Shown here: in pieces, positions 52,891 to 61,758 of the stretch | Numbering within the stretch: position 1 is the first letter of the stretch | Layout: every line of letters begins with the position of its first letter | Assembly: GCA_017435465.1 (NCBI GenBank) | Contig: JAFSEX010000038.1 | Location: 1-64,000 of the forward strand | From: Bacilli bacterium | GTDB lineage: Bacteria > Bacillota_I > Bacilli_A > RF39 > UBA660 | DNA length: 64,000 bases | Direction of reading: 5' to 3' | Notes under the pieces: model-generated | Database searches by the model: none | Told to the model about the DNA's origin: nothing | Seen by the model: only the letters and a program-made list of their open reading frames with translations | Made by a program: the position numbers and the translations under genes

Positions 52891-53461
52891 TAGTGTAGAA
52901 CTTAAAATAAGTGCAGTAAGAGTTAGTCAATATCCTGATGATGAATTGCCGGAATTTTTACTTGTTGGAAGAAGTAATGTAGGAAAAAGTAGTTTTATAA
53001 ATACATTAATACATAGAAAAAATTTTGCAAGAACTTCAAGTAGACCTGGTAAAACACAAACACTAAATTTCTTTTTAGTAAATGAAAATTTTTATTTAGT
53101 TGATGTTCCAGGATATGGATATGCCTTAACTAGTAAAAGAAAACAAGAAAAGTTCGGAAAAATGATAGAGGATTATCTAGCACATAGAACAAATTTAAAA
53201 CATGTATTTATGTTAGTTGATTTTAGACATAAACCAACAAAAGATGATGTTTTAATGTATAATTATTTAAAATATTTTAATCTACCCGTAACCGTAGTTG
53301 CAACTAAAGTAGATAAAATAACAAAAGGACAATGGGATAAATACAAACAAATTACACTTAAAGAATTAGATCTAGTCCATGGAGATGAATTAGTATTATT
53401 CTCTTCACTTCTAAAAGAAGGAAAAGAAACAATTCATGAATTAATTGAATCAAAAATATAA
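52880..53461 (+). CDS. engB: Ribosome biogenesis GTPase EngB/YsxC
   Basis: 193 residues. G1 motif GRSNVGKS at residues 30-37, G3 VDVPGYGYA, and G4 ATKVDK fit the EngB subfamily of TrmE-Era GTPases, needed for large-subunit assembly in Bacillus. ATG 52880 follows GGAGTGAG, inside the end of the nrnA-like gene; the frame back to 52847 lacks a site. Length matches B. subtilis YsxC (195). Confidence 0.93.
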   Translation: MKISSVELKISAVRVSQYPDDELPEFLLVGRSNVGKSSFINTLIHRKNFARTSSRPGKTQTLNFFLVNENFYLVDVPGYGYALTSKRKQEKFGKMIEDYLAHRTNLKHVFMLVDFRHKPTKDDVLMYNYLKYFNLPVTVVATKVDKITKGQWDKYKQITLKELDLVHGDELVLFSSLLKEGKETIHELIESKI

Positions 53462-53509
53462 TTAAGTACATAAAACTTTTAATTTCATAAAATACTTTAG
53501 GGTGAAATT

Positions 53510-53998
53510 ATGAAATTAGAAGTTTTTAATTTAAATAATATTGTATTTTATTTGTCTAAAGAATATTTAAATAAAATACATTTTAAAATAGATGTAGATG
53601 TTGAAAAAGAATTTAAAAAGCTATTTATAAGACTTAAAAATATATATAATCTTAATTTAAATGGCTATTATGAAGTTATTGTTTATATAAATGATTTATA
53701 TGGAATAATTATTGAAATGGAAAAAGATGATGATGAATATATTAAAATATTTGGTGATACATTAGATATGAAAATAACTTTTAAGTTTGATTGTGAAATT
53801 TTATATAAAATAGAAAACATAGATTTTATAGATTTTTCAAAATATAATTTATACTATAAAAATAATAATTTATATATTTCAATAAAAGATAAATATTTAC
53901 TTGAAAAAAACGAATATTTAAACTTATTAGAAAACAGTAAATTAGTATATGGTAGTGATTTAAAAAAACTTAAATTAAATTTGAAAAAAATAAGATAA
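53510..53998 (+). CDS. Hypothetical protein
   Basis: 162 residues, soluble, with alternating beta and helix patterns and many Tyr, Asn and Lys. An acidic run MEKDDDEYIKIFGDTL lies in the middle. I recognise no family or motif. A GGGTG site precedes the start; it sits between engB and rsmE with short gaps and may be co-transcribed with them. The composition is like its neighbours, with no sign of recent transfer. Confidence 0.5.
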   Translation: MKLEVFNLNNIVFYLSKEYLNKIHFKIDVDVEKEFKKLFIRLKNIYNLNLNGYYEVIVYINDLYGIIIEMEKDDDEYIKIFGDTLDMKITFKFDCEILYKIENIDFIDFSKYNLYYKNNNLYISIKDKYLLEKNEYLNLLENSKLVYGSDLKKLKLNLKKIR

Positions 53999-54027
53999 TT
54001 TAGTATTATATATGTGGGTGTTGTTTT

Positions 54028-54744
54028 ATGCAAAGATATTTTGTAAAAAATAAAGAAAATAATAAATTTATATTGGAACAATCAGATATACATCATATAA
54101 AAAATGTAATGCGTATGAATGATAAAGATAAGATAGAAGTAGTTTATGAAGAAAAATTATATATTTGTGAAATAAATAATGTAAAAGATAATTTAGAAGT
54201 AACATTATTAGAAGAAAAAATAGATAATAATGAATTACCAATTGAAATAACAATTGCTTTTTCACTTGTCAAAGAAGAAAAAGTAGATTTAATTTTACAA
54301 AAATGTACTGAACTTGGAATTAGTAAATTTATTCCATTAGAAGTATCTAGATGTGTTGTAAAAATTGATAAGAAAAAAGAAATGAAAAAAATAGATAGAT
54401 GGAATAATATATGTAAAGAAGCTTCTGAACAATCAAAAAGAAATAAAGTTCCAGAAATTACTGAAATTAAAAGGCTTAAAGATATAATAAATCTAGATTA
54501 TGATTTAAAAATATTATGTAGTGTAAACCAAAGTGTAATAAATATAAAGAAAGTGTTACAAAATAATACAAAGTGTGATAAAATTATAATTGTAATCGGA
54601 CCTGAAGGTGGAATTAGTATAGAAGAAGAAAATTACTTAATTTCAAATAACTTTATTCCAACAAGCTTAGGTAATAGAGTGCTTAGGACTGAGACTGCGC
54701 CAATATATGTAAGCAGTATAATAAATTATGAATATATGGAGTGA
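54028..54744 (+). CDS. rsmE: 16S rRNA m3U1498 methyltransferase
   Basis: 238 residues of the SPOUT class. The N-terminal PUA-like part has HHIKNVMRMNDKDKIEVV. The C-terminal knot has KVDLILQKCTELGISKFIPLEVSRCVV, the cofactor segment IIVIGPEGGISIEEE and LGNRVLRTETAPIYVSSIINYE. It methylates U1498 in the decoding centre using S-adenosylmethionine. Its end overlaps the ribosome site of the next gene. Confidence 0.92.
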   Translation: MQRYFVKNKENNKFILEQSDIHHIKNVMRMNDKDKIEVVYEEKLYICEINNVKDNLEVTLLEEKIDNNELPIEITIAFSLVKEEKVDLILQKCTELGISKFIPLEVSRCVVKIDKKKEMKKIDRWNNICKEASEQSKRNKVPEITEIKRLKDIINLDYDLKILCSVNQSVINIKKVLQNNTKCDKIIIVIGPEGGISIEEENYLISNNFIPTSLGNRVLRTETAPIYVSSIINYEYME

Positions 54745-54749
54745 TTATA

Positions 54750-55493
54750 ATGGCTAACATTTTTAGTAATTTAGATATAGTTGGTAAAAGTATGATTGTT
54801 CTTTTAATTGTTCTTTTATTTATATTGATTGGGTTAATAATATATTTATGTGTTAAAAATAAAAAACAAGAAGAGTTAAATATGGATCTTGACTTTTTTG
54901 ATGAATTAAAAAAAGATAATGATAATTCAAAAAGTGTTTTTGTAGATGATATAGATTCAAAAAAAATTAATGAAGTCGCTAAAAAAATAGAGATTGAACC
55001 AGAAATCAAATCAGTAACTAAAGAAGATATAGAACCAAAAGTAGATGAAAAGAAATTTGATATTAGTGAAGTTGCTAAACAAATGGAAGAAGATATTGAA
55101 AAAACTAATATTGAATTAACTGAATTTGAAATGGAACAAGAAGAAAAATCAATAATTAGTTATGAAGAATTATTACAAAAAGTAAAAAGAGATAATGCTA
55201 ATAGTAAAGTTAAAGTGAATCTTCAAACAGTTAAATTAGAAGAACCAAAAAAAGAAGAATTCACGTTTAATACTGAAGTATTAGATTTTGGTGAATTAAG
55301 TGAAGTAGGAGATGCTCCATTTAAAGTTTCAACTCCAGTTTCACCCGTTGATGGAATTCAAAATACATCTACTAATCTTTTAAAACAAGAAGATATCAAA
55401 AGTGTTTTAGATATTGAAAATGTTGATACATCCATATACTCTAGTGATGAATTTTTAAATGCACTAAAAGAGTTAAGAGATAGTTTAGATTAA
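54750..55493 (+). CDS. Hypothetical single-pass membrane protein with acidic cytoplasmic tail
   Basis: 247 residues. One membrane helix at about 12-34 (MIVLLIVLLFILIGLIIYLCV) is followed by a long, strongly acidic Glu/Lys-rich region, probably disordered, and a C-terminal short helix EFLNALKELRDSLD. ATG 54750 has GGAGTGAT upstream; the stop overlaps the mtaB start (TAATG). Arrangement suggests a scaffold or division-linked protein, but I recognise no family. Confidence 0.5.
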   Translation: MANIFSNLDIVGKSMIVLLIVLLFILIGLIIYLCVKNKKQEELNMDLDFFDELKKDNDNSKSVFVDDIDSKKINEVAKKIEIEPEIKSVTKEDIEPKVDEKKFDISEVAKQMEEDIEKTNIELTEFEMEQEEKSIISYEELLQKVKRDNANSKVKVNLQTVKLEEPKKEEFTFNTEVLDFGELSEVGDAPFKVSTPVSPVDGIQNTSTNLLKQEDIKSVLDIENVDTSIYSSDEFLNALKELRDSLD

Positions 55494-56827
55494 TGAAATT
55501 TGCTATATATACTTTAGGATGTAAAGTTAATACTTATGAAAGTGAGTTTATGACTCACCTTTTTAAGTCTAAAGGGTATAAACAAGTAGATTATAAAGAT
55601 AAAGCAGATATTTATATAATAAATACTTGTACGGTAACTAATACATCTGATAATAAAAGTAAAAAAATAATTAATCACACTAGAGAATTAAATCCAAATT
55701 CAATAATAATAGTATGTGGATGTTTTACCCAATATATGAAAGGCGATATATCTAATAAAGATAAAGTAGATATCATAATTGGAAATAAAGATAAAAGTAA
55801 GATTGTAGATTTATTAGAAGATTATTTGAAAGAAAAAAATAAAGTTACTAAAATATATGATTTAAAAAAACAAAACTTTGAAGATATGGAAATTAAAAAG
55901 TTTGAAAGTCATACAAGAGCTTTTGTAAAAATACAAGATGGGTGCAATAATTTTTGTTCATATTGTATTATTCCATACGTAAGAGGAAATGTTAGAAGTA
56001 AAAAGTTAGAGAGTGTTATTAAGGAAGTTAATAACTTAGTAAAAAATGGACATAGGGAAGTAGTGTTAACTGGTATTCATACTGGACACTATGGTAGTGA
56101 TATAAATAGTAATCTAACTAAATTATTAAAAGAATTATCTAAAATAGATGAATTAAAACGCATTCGTATTTCATCAATAGAAATAACTGAATTAACTGAT
56201 GAATTTTTAAATGAATTAGAAAATAATAAATTAATTGTAGATCATATGCATATACCACTTCAAAGTGGAACTGATAAAACATTGAAAGCAATGAATAGAA
56301 AATATGATACTAAATATTTTTATGAAAAAATATGTAAAATACGTGAAATTAGACCAGATATTTCTATTACTACAGATGTAATTGTTGGTTTTCCAGACGA
56401 AACTGATGCTGATTTTAATAAAACTGTAGAGTTTATTAAAAAAGTTAATTTTTCTAAATTACATGTATTCCCATATTCTAAAAGAAATGGTACAGTGGCT
56501 GCATCCATGAAAAATCAAATTGATGGGAAAATCAAAAAAGATAGAGCACATACATTATTAGAACTATCTAAAAAATTAGAAAATGACTATTATAATAAAT
56601 TTATAAATAGTGATGTAGAAGTATTAATTGAAAGATGCAAAGACAATAAATATATTGGCCATACATCTAACTATTTAGAAGTTGAAATTGAAAGTAATAA
56701 AGATATTACAAATCAGCTATATATGGTTCATATAAATGAAATAATAGATAACAAATGTATTGGAAAGTTAAAAGAAGGTGGAAAAATTAATGAAAAAAAT
56801 AACGATAATTTTTCTTGTCTTTGTTAG
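55493..56827 (+). CDS. mtaB: tRNA t6A37 methylthiotransferase MtaB
   Basis: 444 residues. The UPF0004 domain begins FAIYTLGCKVNTYES with Cys10 and has INTCTVT and VCGCF. The radical SAM motif is C151-x3-C155-x2-C158 in DGCNNFCSYCIIPYVRG. IPLQSGTDKTLKAMNRKY and a C-terminal TRAM domain (YIGHTSNYLEVEIE) follow. It converts t6A37 to ms2t6A37 in tRNAs reading ANN codons. It overlaps the next lipoprotein gene by 38 bases. tcdA at 57806 acts on the same t6A nucleotide, a fitting neighbour. Confidence 0.93.
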   Translation: MKFAIYTLGCKVNTYESEFMTHLFKSKGYKQVDYKDKADIYIINTCTVTNTSDNKSKKIINHTRELNPNSIIIVCGCFTQYMKGDISNKDKVDIIIGNKDKSKIVDLLEDYLKEKNKVTKIYDLKKQNFEDMEIKKFESHTRAFVKIQDGCNNFCSYCIIPYVRGNVRSKKLESVIKEVNNLVKNGHREVVLTGIHTGHYGSDINSNLTKLLKELSKIDELKRIRISSIEITELTDEFLNELENNKLIVDHMHIPLQSGTDKTLKAMNRKYDTKYFYEKICKIREIRPDISITTDVIVGFPDETDADFNKTVEFIKKVNFSKLHVFPYSKRNGTVAASMKNQIDGKIKKDRAHTLLELSKKLENDYYNKFINSDVEVLIERCKDNKYIGHTSNYLEVEIESNKDITNQLYMVHINEIIDNKCIGKLKEGGKINEKNNDNFSCLC

Positions 56828-57545
56828 TTGTTTCACTGGCTGTCAGAATTTAAAAAAAGTAAACTATGATGGAAATACTATTGGTTCAATTGCTTATAAT
56901 TATAATAAAGAATTAGGATATACAATATATTTAATTGAAAATAACAAGTATGTACCATTTCTAGTTATTCATAATTATGATAATAATAAAACTTTGTTAT
57001 TAAGAAAAAATACTTTAATTAAACCGAAAAAATATAATGAAGTATATGATGAACTTTATCCATCATATTATAAAAACAGTGATATAAATAATTTTTTAAA
57101 TAATGAATATTATAGTAGTCTTGATACAAAAATTCAAAAATTAATAAGTTGTACTAATATCGAAATTACTTCAAAAGATTCATTAGAAATTCATGGAAAT
57201 AAAATTGAAAGTATGAATACATTTATTTTTCTTCTTTCAACATATGAATTAGGATATGGATTAGCAAATACAGCCACTAAAGAAGGTATTGAATTAGATT
57301 TTTTCAAAAATCCAAACAATCGTCTTGCATTAGATGACAGTGGCAAAAAATCATCATATTGGCTTAGAACTCCTGATACAGGGTATTCTTCAGCTCCTTA
57401 TATTGTTGCTCAAGATGGAAAAATAGGAAGTATAAATGCATATGATGAGGATAAAGTAAGGCCTGCATTTATTGTTGCAAGTGATACAAAAATAAAGAAG
57501 GAATTTGTTAATGAATTAGATAGTATGATATTTATTTTTGAATAA
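56790..57545 (+). CDS. Lipoprotein with DUF6273-like domain
   Basis: 251 residues. Signal peptide and lipobox are clear: MKKITIIFLVFVSCFTGC with Cys18 as the likely lipidated residue. The mature part has YWLRTPDTGYSSAPYIVAQDGKIGSINAYDEDKVRPAFIV, a pattern known from DUF6273-type domains of surface proteins in Bacillota. ATG 56790 lies within the mtaB end, with GAAGGTGG ten bases upstream. Function unknown; exported to the outer membrane face of the cell membrane. Confidence 0.65.
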   Translation: MKKITIIFLVFVSCFTGCQNLKKVNYDGNTIGSIAYNYNKELGYTIYLIENNKYVPFLVIHNYDNNKTLLLRKNTLIKPKKYNEVYDELYPSYYKNSDINNFLNNEYYSSLDTKIQKLISCTNIEITSKDSLEIHGNKIESMNTFIFLLSTYELGYGLANTATKEGIELDFFKNPNNRLALDDSGKKSSYWLRTPDTGYSSAPYIVAQDGKIGSINAYDEDKVRPAFIVASDTKIKKEFVNELDSMIFIFE

Positions 57546-57603
57546 TTTAGTAAAAATTATGTAAAGTTAGTGCAAAAAATAACTTTATATGATATAATTA
57601 AAA

Positions 57604-57750
57604 TACCTGAGAGAAACGTGAGTCATTATATAAAACCGACTAATTGAGTTTATAAGGGAATCTAACGAATTATTGGTGTTGAATGCTTGCTTCTAAGTGA
57701 GAATCCTAAAAATAATTCTGTGATGCCCACCTGTACAAGTGCAGGTTTTT
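57604..57750 (+). ncRNA. ssrS: 6S RNA (BsrA-like candidate)
   Basis: Gene-free 260-base stretch with TATAAT at 57593-57598 and an RNA predicted from about 57604. It can close by pairing ACCTG (about 57604-57608) with CAGGT (57742-57746) next to T residues. The 3' part also has ACCTGTAC/GTGCAGGT (57729-57746), usable as a terminator. The GATGCCCACCTG segment looks like the 3' arm of Bacillota 6S RNA. In B. subtilis the 6S RNA bsrA lies in the aspS-yrvM gap, directly upstream of yrvM (tcdA), exactly as here. About 150 bases is short for 6S. It would bind SigA-RNA polymerase. Confidence 0.6.
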
Positions 57751-57805
57751 ATTCTCATGATAGCGTCCTTTCGGGTTTTATTATGCTTTTAAATGTGGTG
57801 GTTAT

Positions 57806-58492
57806 ATGTTTAATAGAATAGAATCATTAATTGGAATAAATAATGTAGAAAAAATTAAAAAATCTAAAGTACTTATTATTGGACTTGGTGGAGTTGGTGG
57901 TAGTGCTTTAGAATCGCTTGTTAGAAGTGGTATAGAAAATATAACAATAGTAGATTTTGATGTATTAGATGAGACAAATTTAAATCGACAAATAATTGCA
58001 TTAAATTCTACTATTGGTATGAAAAAAACAGATGCATTTTATAATAGAATTATGGATATTAATCCTAATTGTAAAGTTAAAATAATTGATGAATATATTA
58101 ATGAAAAAAATATTGATAAAATATTTGAAGATATTGAATACGTCATAGATGCATGTGATACTATAAATACCAAAAAATTAATTATTAAAAATTGTTTAGA
58201 TAGAAAAATAAAATTTATATCATGTATGGGTACTGCTAAAAAATTAGATCCAACCCAATTACAAATAACAGATATTAGAAAAACAAGTTATGATAAACTT
58301 GCTAAAATAATAAGAAAATGGGCAAGTGAAAACAAAATTAATAAAAAAATTCCAGTTGTTTCTTCTACTGAAAAAATAATAGAAAATAAAGATAATTCCA
58401 AATCTTTAGCATCTATGTGTTTTGTTCCAAACACTGCAGGAATCTTATGTGCGAAATATATAATTGATGAAATAATAAGAACAAATAATTAA
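57806..58492 (+). CDS. tcdA: tRNA threonylcarbamoyladenosine dehydratase (TcdA/YrvM)
   Basis: 228 residues of the ThiF/E1-like family. The ATP-binding GLGGVGGSALESLVRSGIENITIVDFDVLDETNLNRQ, the TINTK segment, FISCMGTAKK and the family tail SLASMCFVPNTAGILCAKYII are visible. It cyclises t6A37 to ct6A in tRNA. It is slightly shorter than B. subtilis YrvM (about 254). GGTGG precedes the start. It lies just behind the 6S-like RNA, as in B. subtilis. Confidence 0.88.
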   Translation: MFNRIESLIGINNVEKIKKSKVLIIGLGGVGGSALESLVRSGIENITIVDFDVLDETNLNRQIIALNSTIGMKKTDAFYNRIMDINPNCKVKIIDEYINEKNIDKIFEDIEYVIDACDTINTKKLIIKNCLDRKIKFISCMGTAKKLDPTQLQITDIRKTSYDKLAKIIRKWASENKINKKIPVVSSTEKIIENKDNSKSLASMCFVPNTAGILCAKYIIDEIIRTNN

Positions 58493-58510
58493 TTTATTTG
58501 TTCTTATTAT
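58482..58510 (+). terminator. Terminator overlapping the tcdA stop
   Basis: AAGAACAAATAA and TTATTTGTTCTT arms, followed by T-rich sequence. Confidence 0.7.
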
Positions 58511-58567
58511 ATTGTAAAAAAAACTAAAAAAAGCTATACTAATAAAAGAAAGATAGGGGTAGATAAT

Positions 58568-59035
58568 ATGTTTAATATTTTATCAGATACTGATTTATGT
58601 ACAAGTTCGATGGGATATAGATTATTTGGATTTTTAGGTCATATATTAAATATTATACAAATTGTAATTCCTATCATATTAATAGTAATTGGAACAATTG
58701 AATTAATAAAGTCACTTATTAGTAATTTAGATGATAATAAAAAAGTTTTTTCAAAATTAATAGTAAAATTGGTTTTTGCAGCACTAATATTTTTTGTACC
58801 AATTATTGTTAGATTTTTGATTGGAATGGTTACTAGTGATACCGCTAATGCATGCATAGACTGTTTATCAAATCCAAATTATTGTAATGAAAAAGCTGAA
58901 GAACTAAGTCCTTTGAAATGTAATGATAATGAATCATTTAAAAAAGATATTAATTGTACAGATGAAACATGTAAAGATAGAGAAGATTGTAAAAAATTAA
59001 ATGATGAATGGAAATGTTGTATTGGAAATATTTAG
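58568..59035 (+). CDS. Small membrane protein, VirB2/TrbC-like, with cysteine-rich tail
   Basis: 155 residues. Two membrane helices (HILNIIQIVIPIILIVIGTIELIKSLI and LIVKLVFAALIFFVPIIVRFLIGMV) give a VirB2/TrbC-pilin-like hairpin. An extracytoplasmic tail of about 65 residues follows, with ten cysteines (NACIDCLSNPNYC, then CTDETCKDREDC, CC). No other conjugation genes are near, so it is not evidence for a transfer element. The disulfide-rich tail is unusual for such a cell. A GATAGGGG site precedes the ATG. Confidence 0.55.
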   Translation: MFNILSDTDLCTSSMGYRLFGFLGHILNIIQIVIPIILIVIGTIELIKSLISNLDDNKKVFSKLIVKLVFAALIFFVPIIVRFLIGMVTSDTANACIDCLSNPNYCNEKAEELSPLKCNDNESFKKDINCTDETCKDREDCKKLNDEWKCCIGNI

Positions 59036-59287
59036 AAATTCTTGAAAGTAAAATATTACTCAATAATATTTATATTAAATTTCATTATTAACATAAATAT
59101 TATGATATAATTAACAAATTAATAAACAACGATTTTATTGATTAAATGTAATTGTTTTCACTAGATAAACGTAAACTATCAACATGAAATTATGTTTATA
59201 ATTTAGAACATTAATATATTGTTAGATCTTTTAAAATATTAAACATTTATAAATAACATTTTACAAAAGAAAGGAATGAATAATATT

Positions 59288-60529
59288 ATGAAAAAATTAA
59301 TATTAATAACTTTTGCGATAATTAGTTTTGTTAGTTTTAAAACTTTAGTATTTGCTGAAGATAGAGTTATGAATAGTGATAAAGGAAAAGTTTTAATATC
59401 TCAAAATGAATATAAAGCTATATTTAACTTTGATAATGGAATTACTAAAGAAATATTTGATTTATTTGTAATGCATAAAATTGGTGTTGACGAAAATGGT
59501 AATGGTGGACAAAAAGTTTTTAGAATGTATATGAAAATAGGAGAAGTTTGCGAAATAACAAATAATTTATATTTTAAAGGTTGTAAATATGATAATAGTA
59601 CGGATACTTTTACTATTAATCTTCATGAATTTTCTAGTAATAATAAAATAGAATATATAATTAAATTTTTAGATGATAAAATTGAAACGCAGATTATACA
59701 AAAAATTGATGATAAGATAATTACAATTGCTAATAATGCAAGAGATACTTCACTTGGTGAAAACAGCATTAACGAAAAAGAAGTTTTAATGATTACAATT
59801 GATAACCAAAAATACATTCCAGTAAGATTTTTTAGTGAAATATTATATTACGACATAACATTTAATGCTAATGAAAAAAATGCAACAATTAGTGCATATA
59901 GTATTATGAAAAAAGATAAAACAAATTGTTCTACTGTAAATAAAACTGATTCATATTACTTATATAATGAATGTGAAAACGGTAAACTATATATATTACC
60001 TGCTACAAAAAAAGTATATGTAAGTCCATCAAATCAAATTGATAATACTATTGTATCTGGATTAGGCTACTCTAATGAATCAGAAATAATGAATAAAGTT
60101 GCAGATTATTTAGTTCCTGCACTAGAATCTAGGGGAATTGTAACGTTTAGAAATAAACCTACTATGACTTTAAATGAAATTGTAAATGAATCTAAATCAT
60201 TAAATGTAGATTTTCATTTTGAAATTCATTCCAATGCCGGTGGAGGAGTTGGTCCCGAAATACATATTCATCCCAATGCAACTTCAATCGCAAAAGAAAT
60301 TGCCCCAAAAATACATGATAGCCTAGTTGCAATTTATCCGAGTGGTAAAGGTAGAGGTGTTTGGAATTCACGAAATTTGATGGAAACAAATCCCAATAAT
60401 GTAAATAATGGAGCACTAGTAGAAGTTGCTTTCCATGACAATTATAATGATGCAAAATGGATTATTGATAATTTTCAATTAATTGGAGAAACAATGGCAG
60501 ATGCTATCGCAAATTATTATGGTATGTAG
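59288..60529 (+). CDS. Secreted N-acetylmuramoyl-L-alanine amidase (Amidase_3) with copper-amine-oxidase-like N domain
   Basis: 413 residues. Signal peptide MKKLILITFAIISFVSFKTLVFA. The middle contains a copper-amine-oxidase-like N domain (stalk) with KYIPVRFFSEILYYDITFN. The C-terminal Amidase_3 domain (about 230-410) has KVYVSPSNQIDNTIVSGLGYSNESEIMNKV, VDFHFEIHSNAGGGVGPEIHIHP and the catalytic Glu in ALVEVAFHDNYNDA. The first metal motif is SPSNQ where DPGHGG is usual, a variation seen in a subgroup. It cleaves peptide stems from glycan strands. ATG 59288 starts a proper signal peptide; ATG 59276 abuts the AAAGGA site. Confidence 0.8.
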   Translation: MKKLILITFAIISFVSFKTLVFAEDRVMNSDKGKVLISQNEYKAIFNFDNGITKEIFDLFVMHKIGVDENGNGGQKVFRMYMKIGEVCEITNNLYFKGCKYDNSTDTFTINLHEFSSNNKIEYIIKFLDDKIETQIIQKIDDKIITIANNARDTSLGENSINEKEVLMITIDNQKYIPVRFFSEILYYDITFNANEKNATISAYSIMKKDKTNCSTVNKTDSYYLYNECENGKLYILPATKKVYVSPSNQIDNTIVSGLGYSNESEIMNKVADYLVPALESRGIVTFRNKPTMTLNEIVNESKSLNVDFHFEIHSNAGGGVGPEIHIHPNATSIAKEIAPKIHDSLVAIYPSGKGRGVWNSRNLMETNPNNVNNGALVEVAFHDNYNDAKWIIDNFQLIGETMADAIANYYGM

Positions 60530-60537
60530 GTGATAAC

Positions 60538-60930
60538 GTGAAATTTAAATATATTATTTTAATTATAATTTTAACAATCGGAATTACTGGTTGTGGATGT
60601 TCTAAAAAAGAAATTGTTAAGAATCAAAATATAGTAGATATTACAATTGAAGTTCCAATAGAGAATATTGAAACAATCGAAATTAAGCCTGGACAAAATG
60701 AATATGCAACTATTAAAAAAGGTAAAACATTTGAAATTATTAAATGGATTACACCAAAAGAAAAAAATAATACTTCTTTGAAATGGAAAATATCTAATCC
60801 CGAAATTATTTCAATCACTGATTCTGGAGAAGTAACTGCAAAAAAAATAGGCAAAACTAGTATAACTGCATATACTACAGTAGAAAATATAATAGAATCT
60901 AATACAATTGACATAGAAGTTATAGAATAA
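60538..60930 (+). CDS. Small lipoprotein with BIG2-like Ig domain
   Basis: 130 residues. The start is GTG after TAGGTGATAAC. Signal peptide and lipobox end at ILTIGITGCGCSKK, Cys19 being the lipidated residue. The C-terminal 70 residues form a bacterial Ig-like (BIG2) pattern: LKWKISNPEIISITDSGEVTAKKIGKTSITAYT. It begins nine bases after the amidase stop and is probably in the same transcript, so it may be a wall-bound partner of that amidase. A terminator follows. Confidence 0.7.
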   Translation: MKFKYIILIIILTIGITGCGCSKKEIVKNQNIVDITIEVPIENIETIEIKPGQNEYATIKKGKTFEIIKWITPKEKNNTSLKWKISNPEIISITDSGEVTAKKIGKTSITAYTTVENIIESNTIDIEVIE

Positions 60931-60957
60931 AAGTAATATTTTATTCTTTTTTCTTTA
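60927..60957 (+). terminator. Intrinsic terminator after the BIG2-like lipoprotein gene
   Basis: AGAATAAAA and TTTTATTCT arms across GTAATA, followed by T residues; overlaps the stop codon. Confidence 0.75.
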
Positions 60958-61020
60958 TATTAATTGTAAAAATTAATAAAAAAAGCTATAATAATAAATG
61001 AGATAATGGGTGATAAAATA

Positions 61021-61749
61021 ATGAATCAGATGATAAAAGGATGTAAAATAAATTATATACAATACGGAAATAAAAATGGAAAAGAAATAGTATTATTACA
61101 TGGTTGGGGACAAAATATAGAAATGATGAATCCAATAGGTAATGGACTAAGTGACAAATATCATATTACCGTAATAGATTTACCTGGATTTGGTAATAGT
61201 TCTGAACCCAACACTGATTTTAACATACTAGATTACTATGAATGTGTTGATGAATTACTTACAAATTTAAAAGTTGAAAATCCAACTATAATTGGACATT
61301 CATTTGGTGGAAGAATTGGAATTATTTATGCAGCTAAAAAACAAAGTGAAAAATTAGTATTACTTAGTAGTCCATTTGTAAAACGTATTACAAAAGAATC
61401 TCCAAAAGTAAAAATTTTAAAGTCTTTAAAAAAAGTTCCAGGGTTAAATAAATTAGAAAATTTTGCGAAAAAACATATTGGATCTACTGATTATAAAAAT
61501 GCGAGTGAAATGATGCGTAAAATCTTAGTTAATACCGTAAATGAAGATTTAACTGATTATGTTAAACAAATTAAAGCATCAACAATAGTAGTTGCTGGTG
61601 AATTTGATGAAGCAGTTCCATTAGAAGAAATAAATATGTATGAAAAGTATATAGATGATTGTGCTGTGATTTTATACAAAGGGTGCACACACTATGCATA
61701 TTTAGAAGATATTAATAGAACAATAAGTATAATTAGGAATTTTATATAG
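61021..61749 (+). CDS. Alpha/beta hydrolase
   Basis: 242 residues. The oxyanion segment LLHGWGQN, the nucleophile elbow GHSFGG, the Asp in VAGEFDEAVP and the C-terminal His in CTHYAYLED make a complete alpha/beta hydrolase triad. ATG 61021 lies seven bases after GGGTGATAAA; the longer frame starts inside this site. It ends nine bases before the MurF-like gene, so it is likely cotranscribed. Substrate unknown; an esterase acting near the envelope is possible. Confidence 0.8.
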   Translation: MNQMIKGCKINYIQYGNKNGKEIVLLHGWGQNIEMMNPIGNGLSDKYHITVIDLPGFGNSSEPNTDFNILDYYECVDELLTNLKVENPTIIGHSFGGRIGIIYAAKKQSEKLVLLSSPFVKRITKESPKVKILKSLKKVPGLNKLENFAKKHIGSTDYKNASEMMRKILVNTVNEDLTDYVKQIKASTIVVAGEFDEAVPLEEINMYEKYIDDCAVILYKGCTHYAYLEDINRTISIIRNFI

Positions 61750-61758
61750 GAGGTATTT

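Noticed and set aside
58568-59035. Part of a conjugative type IV secretion system
   Set aside because: Only the two-helix pilin-like shape supports it; no ATPase, VirB4, relaxase or other transfer gene is nearby.
59036-59287. Possible leader RNA before the amidase gene
   Set aside because: TATAAT occurs at 59106-59111, but the -35 is poor and I could find no known riboswitch core or convincing hairpin in the 250 bases.
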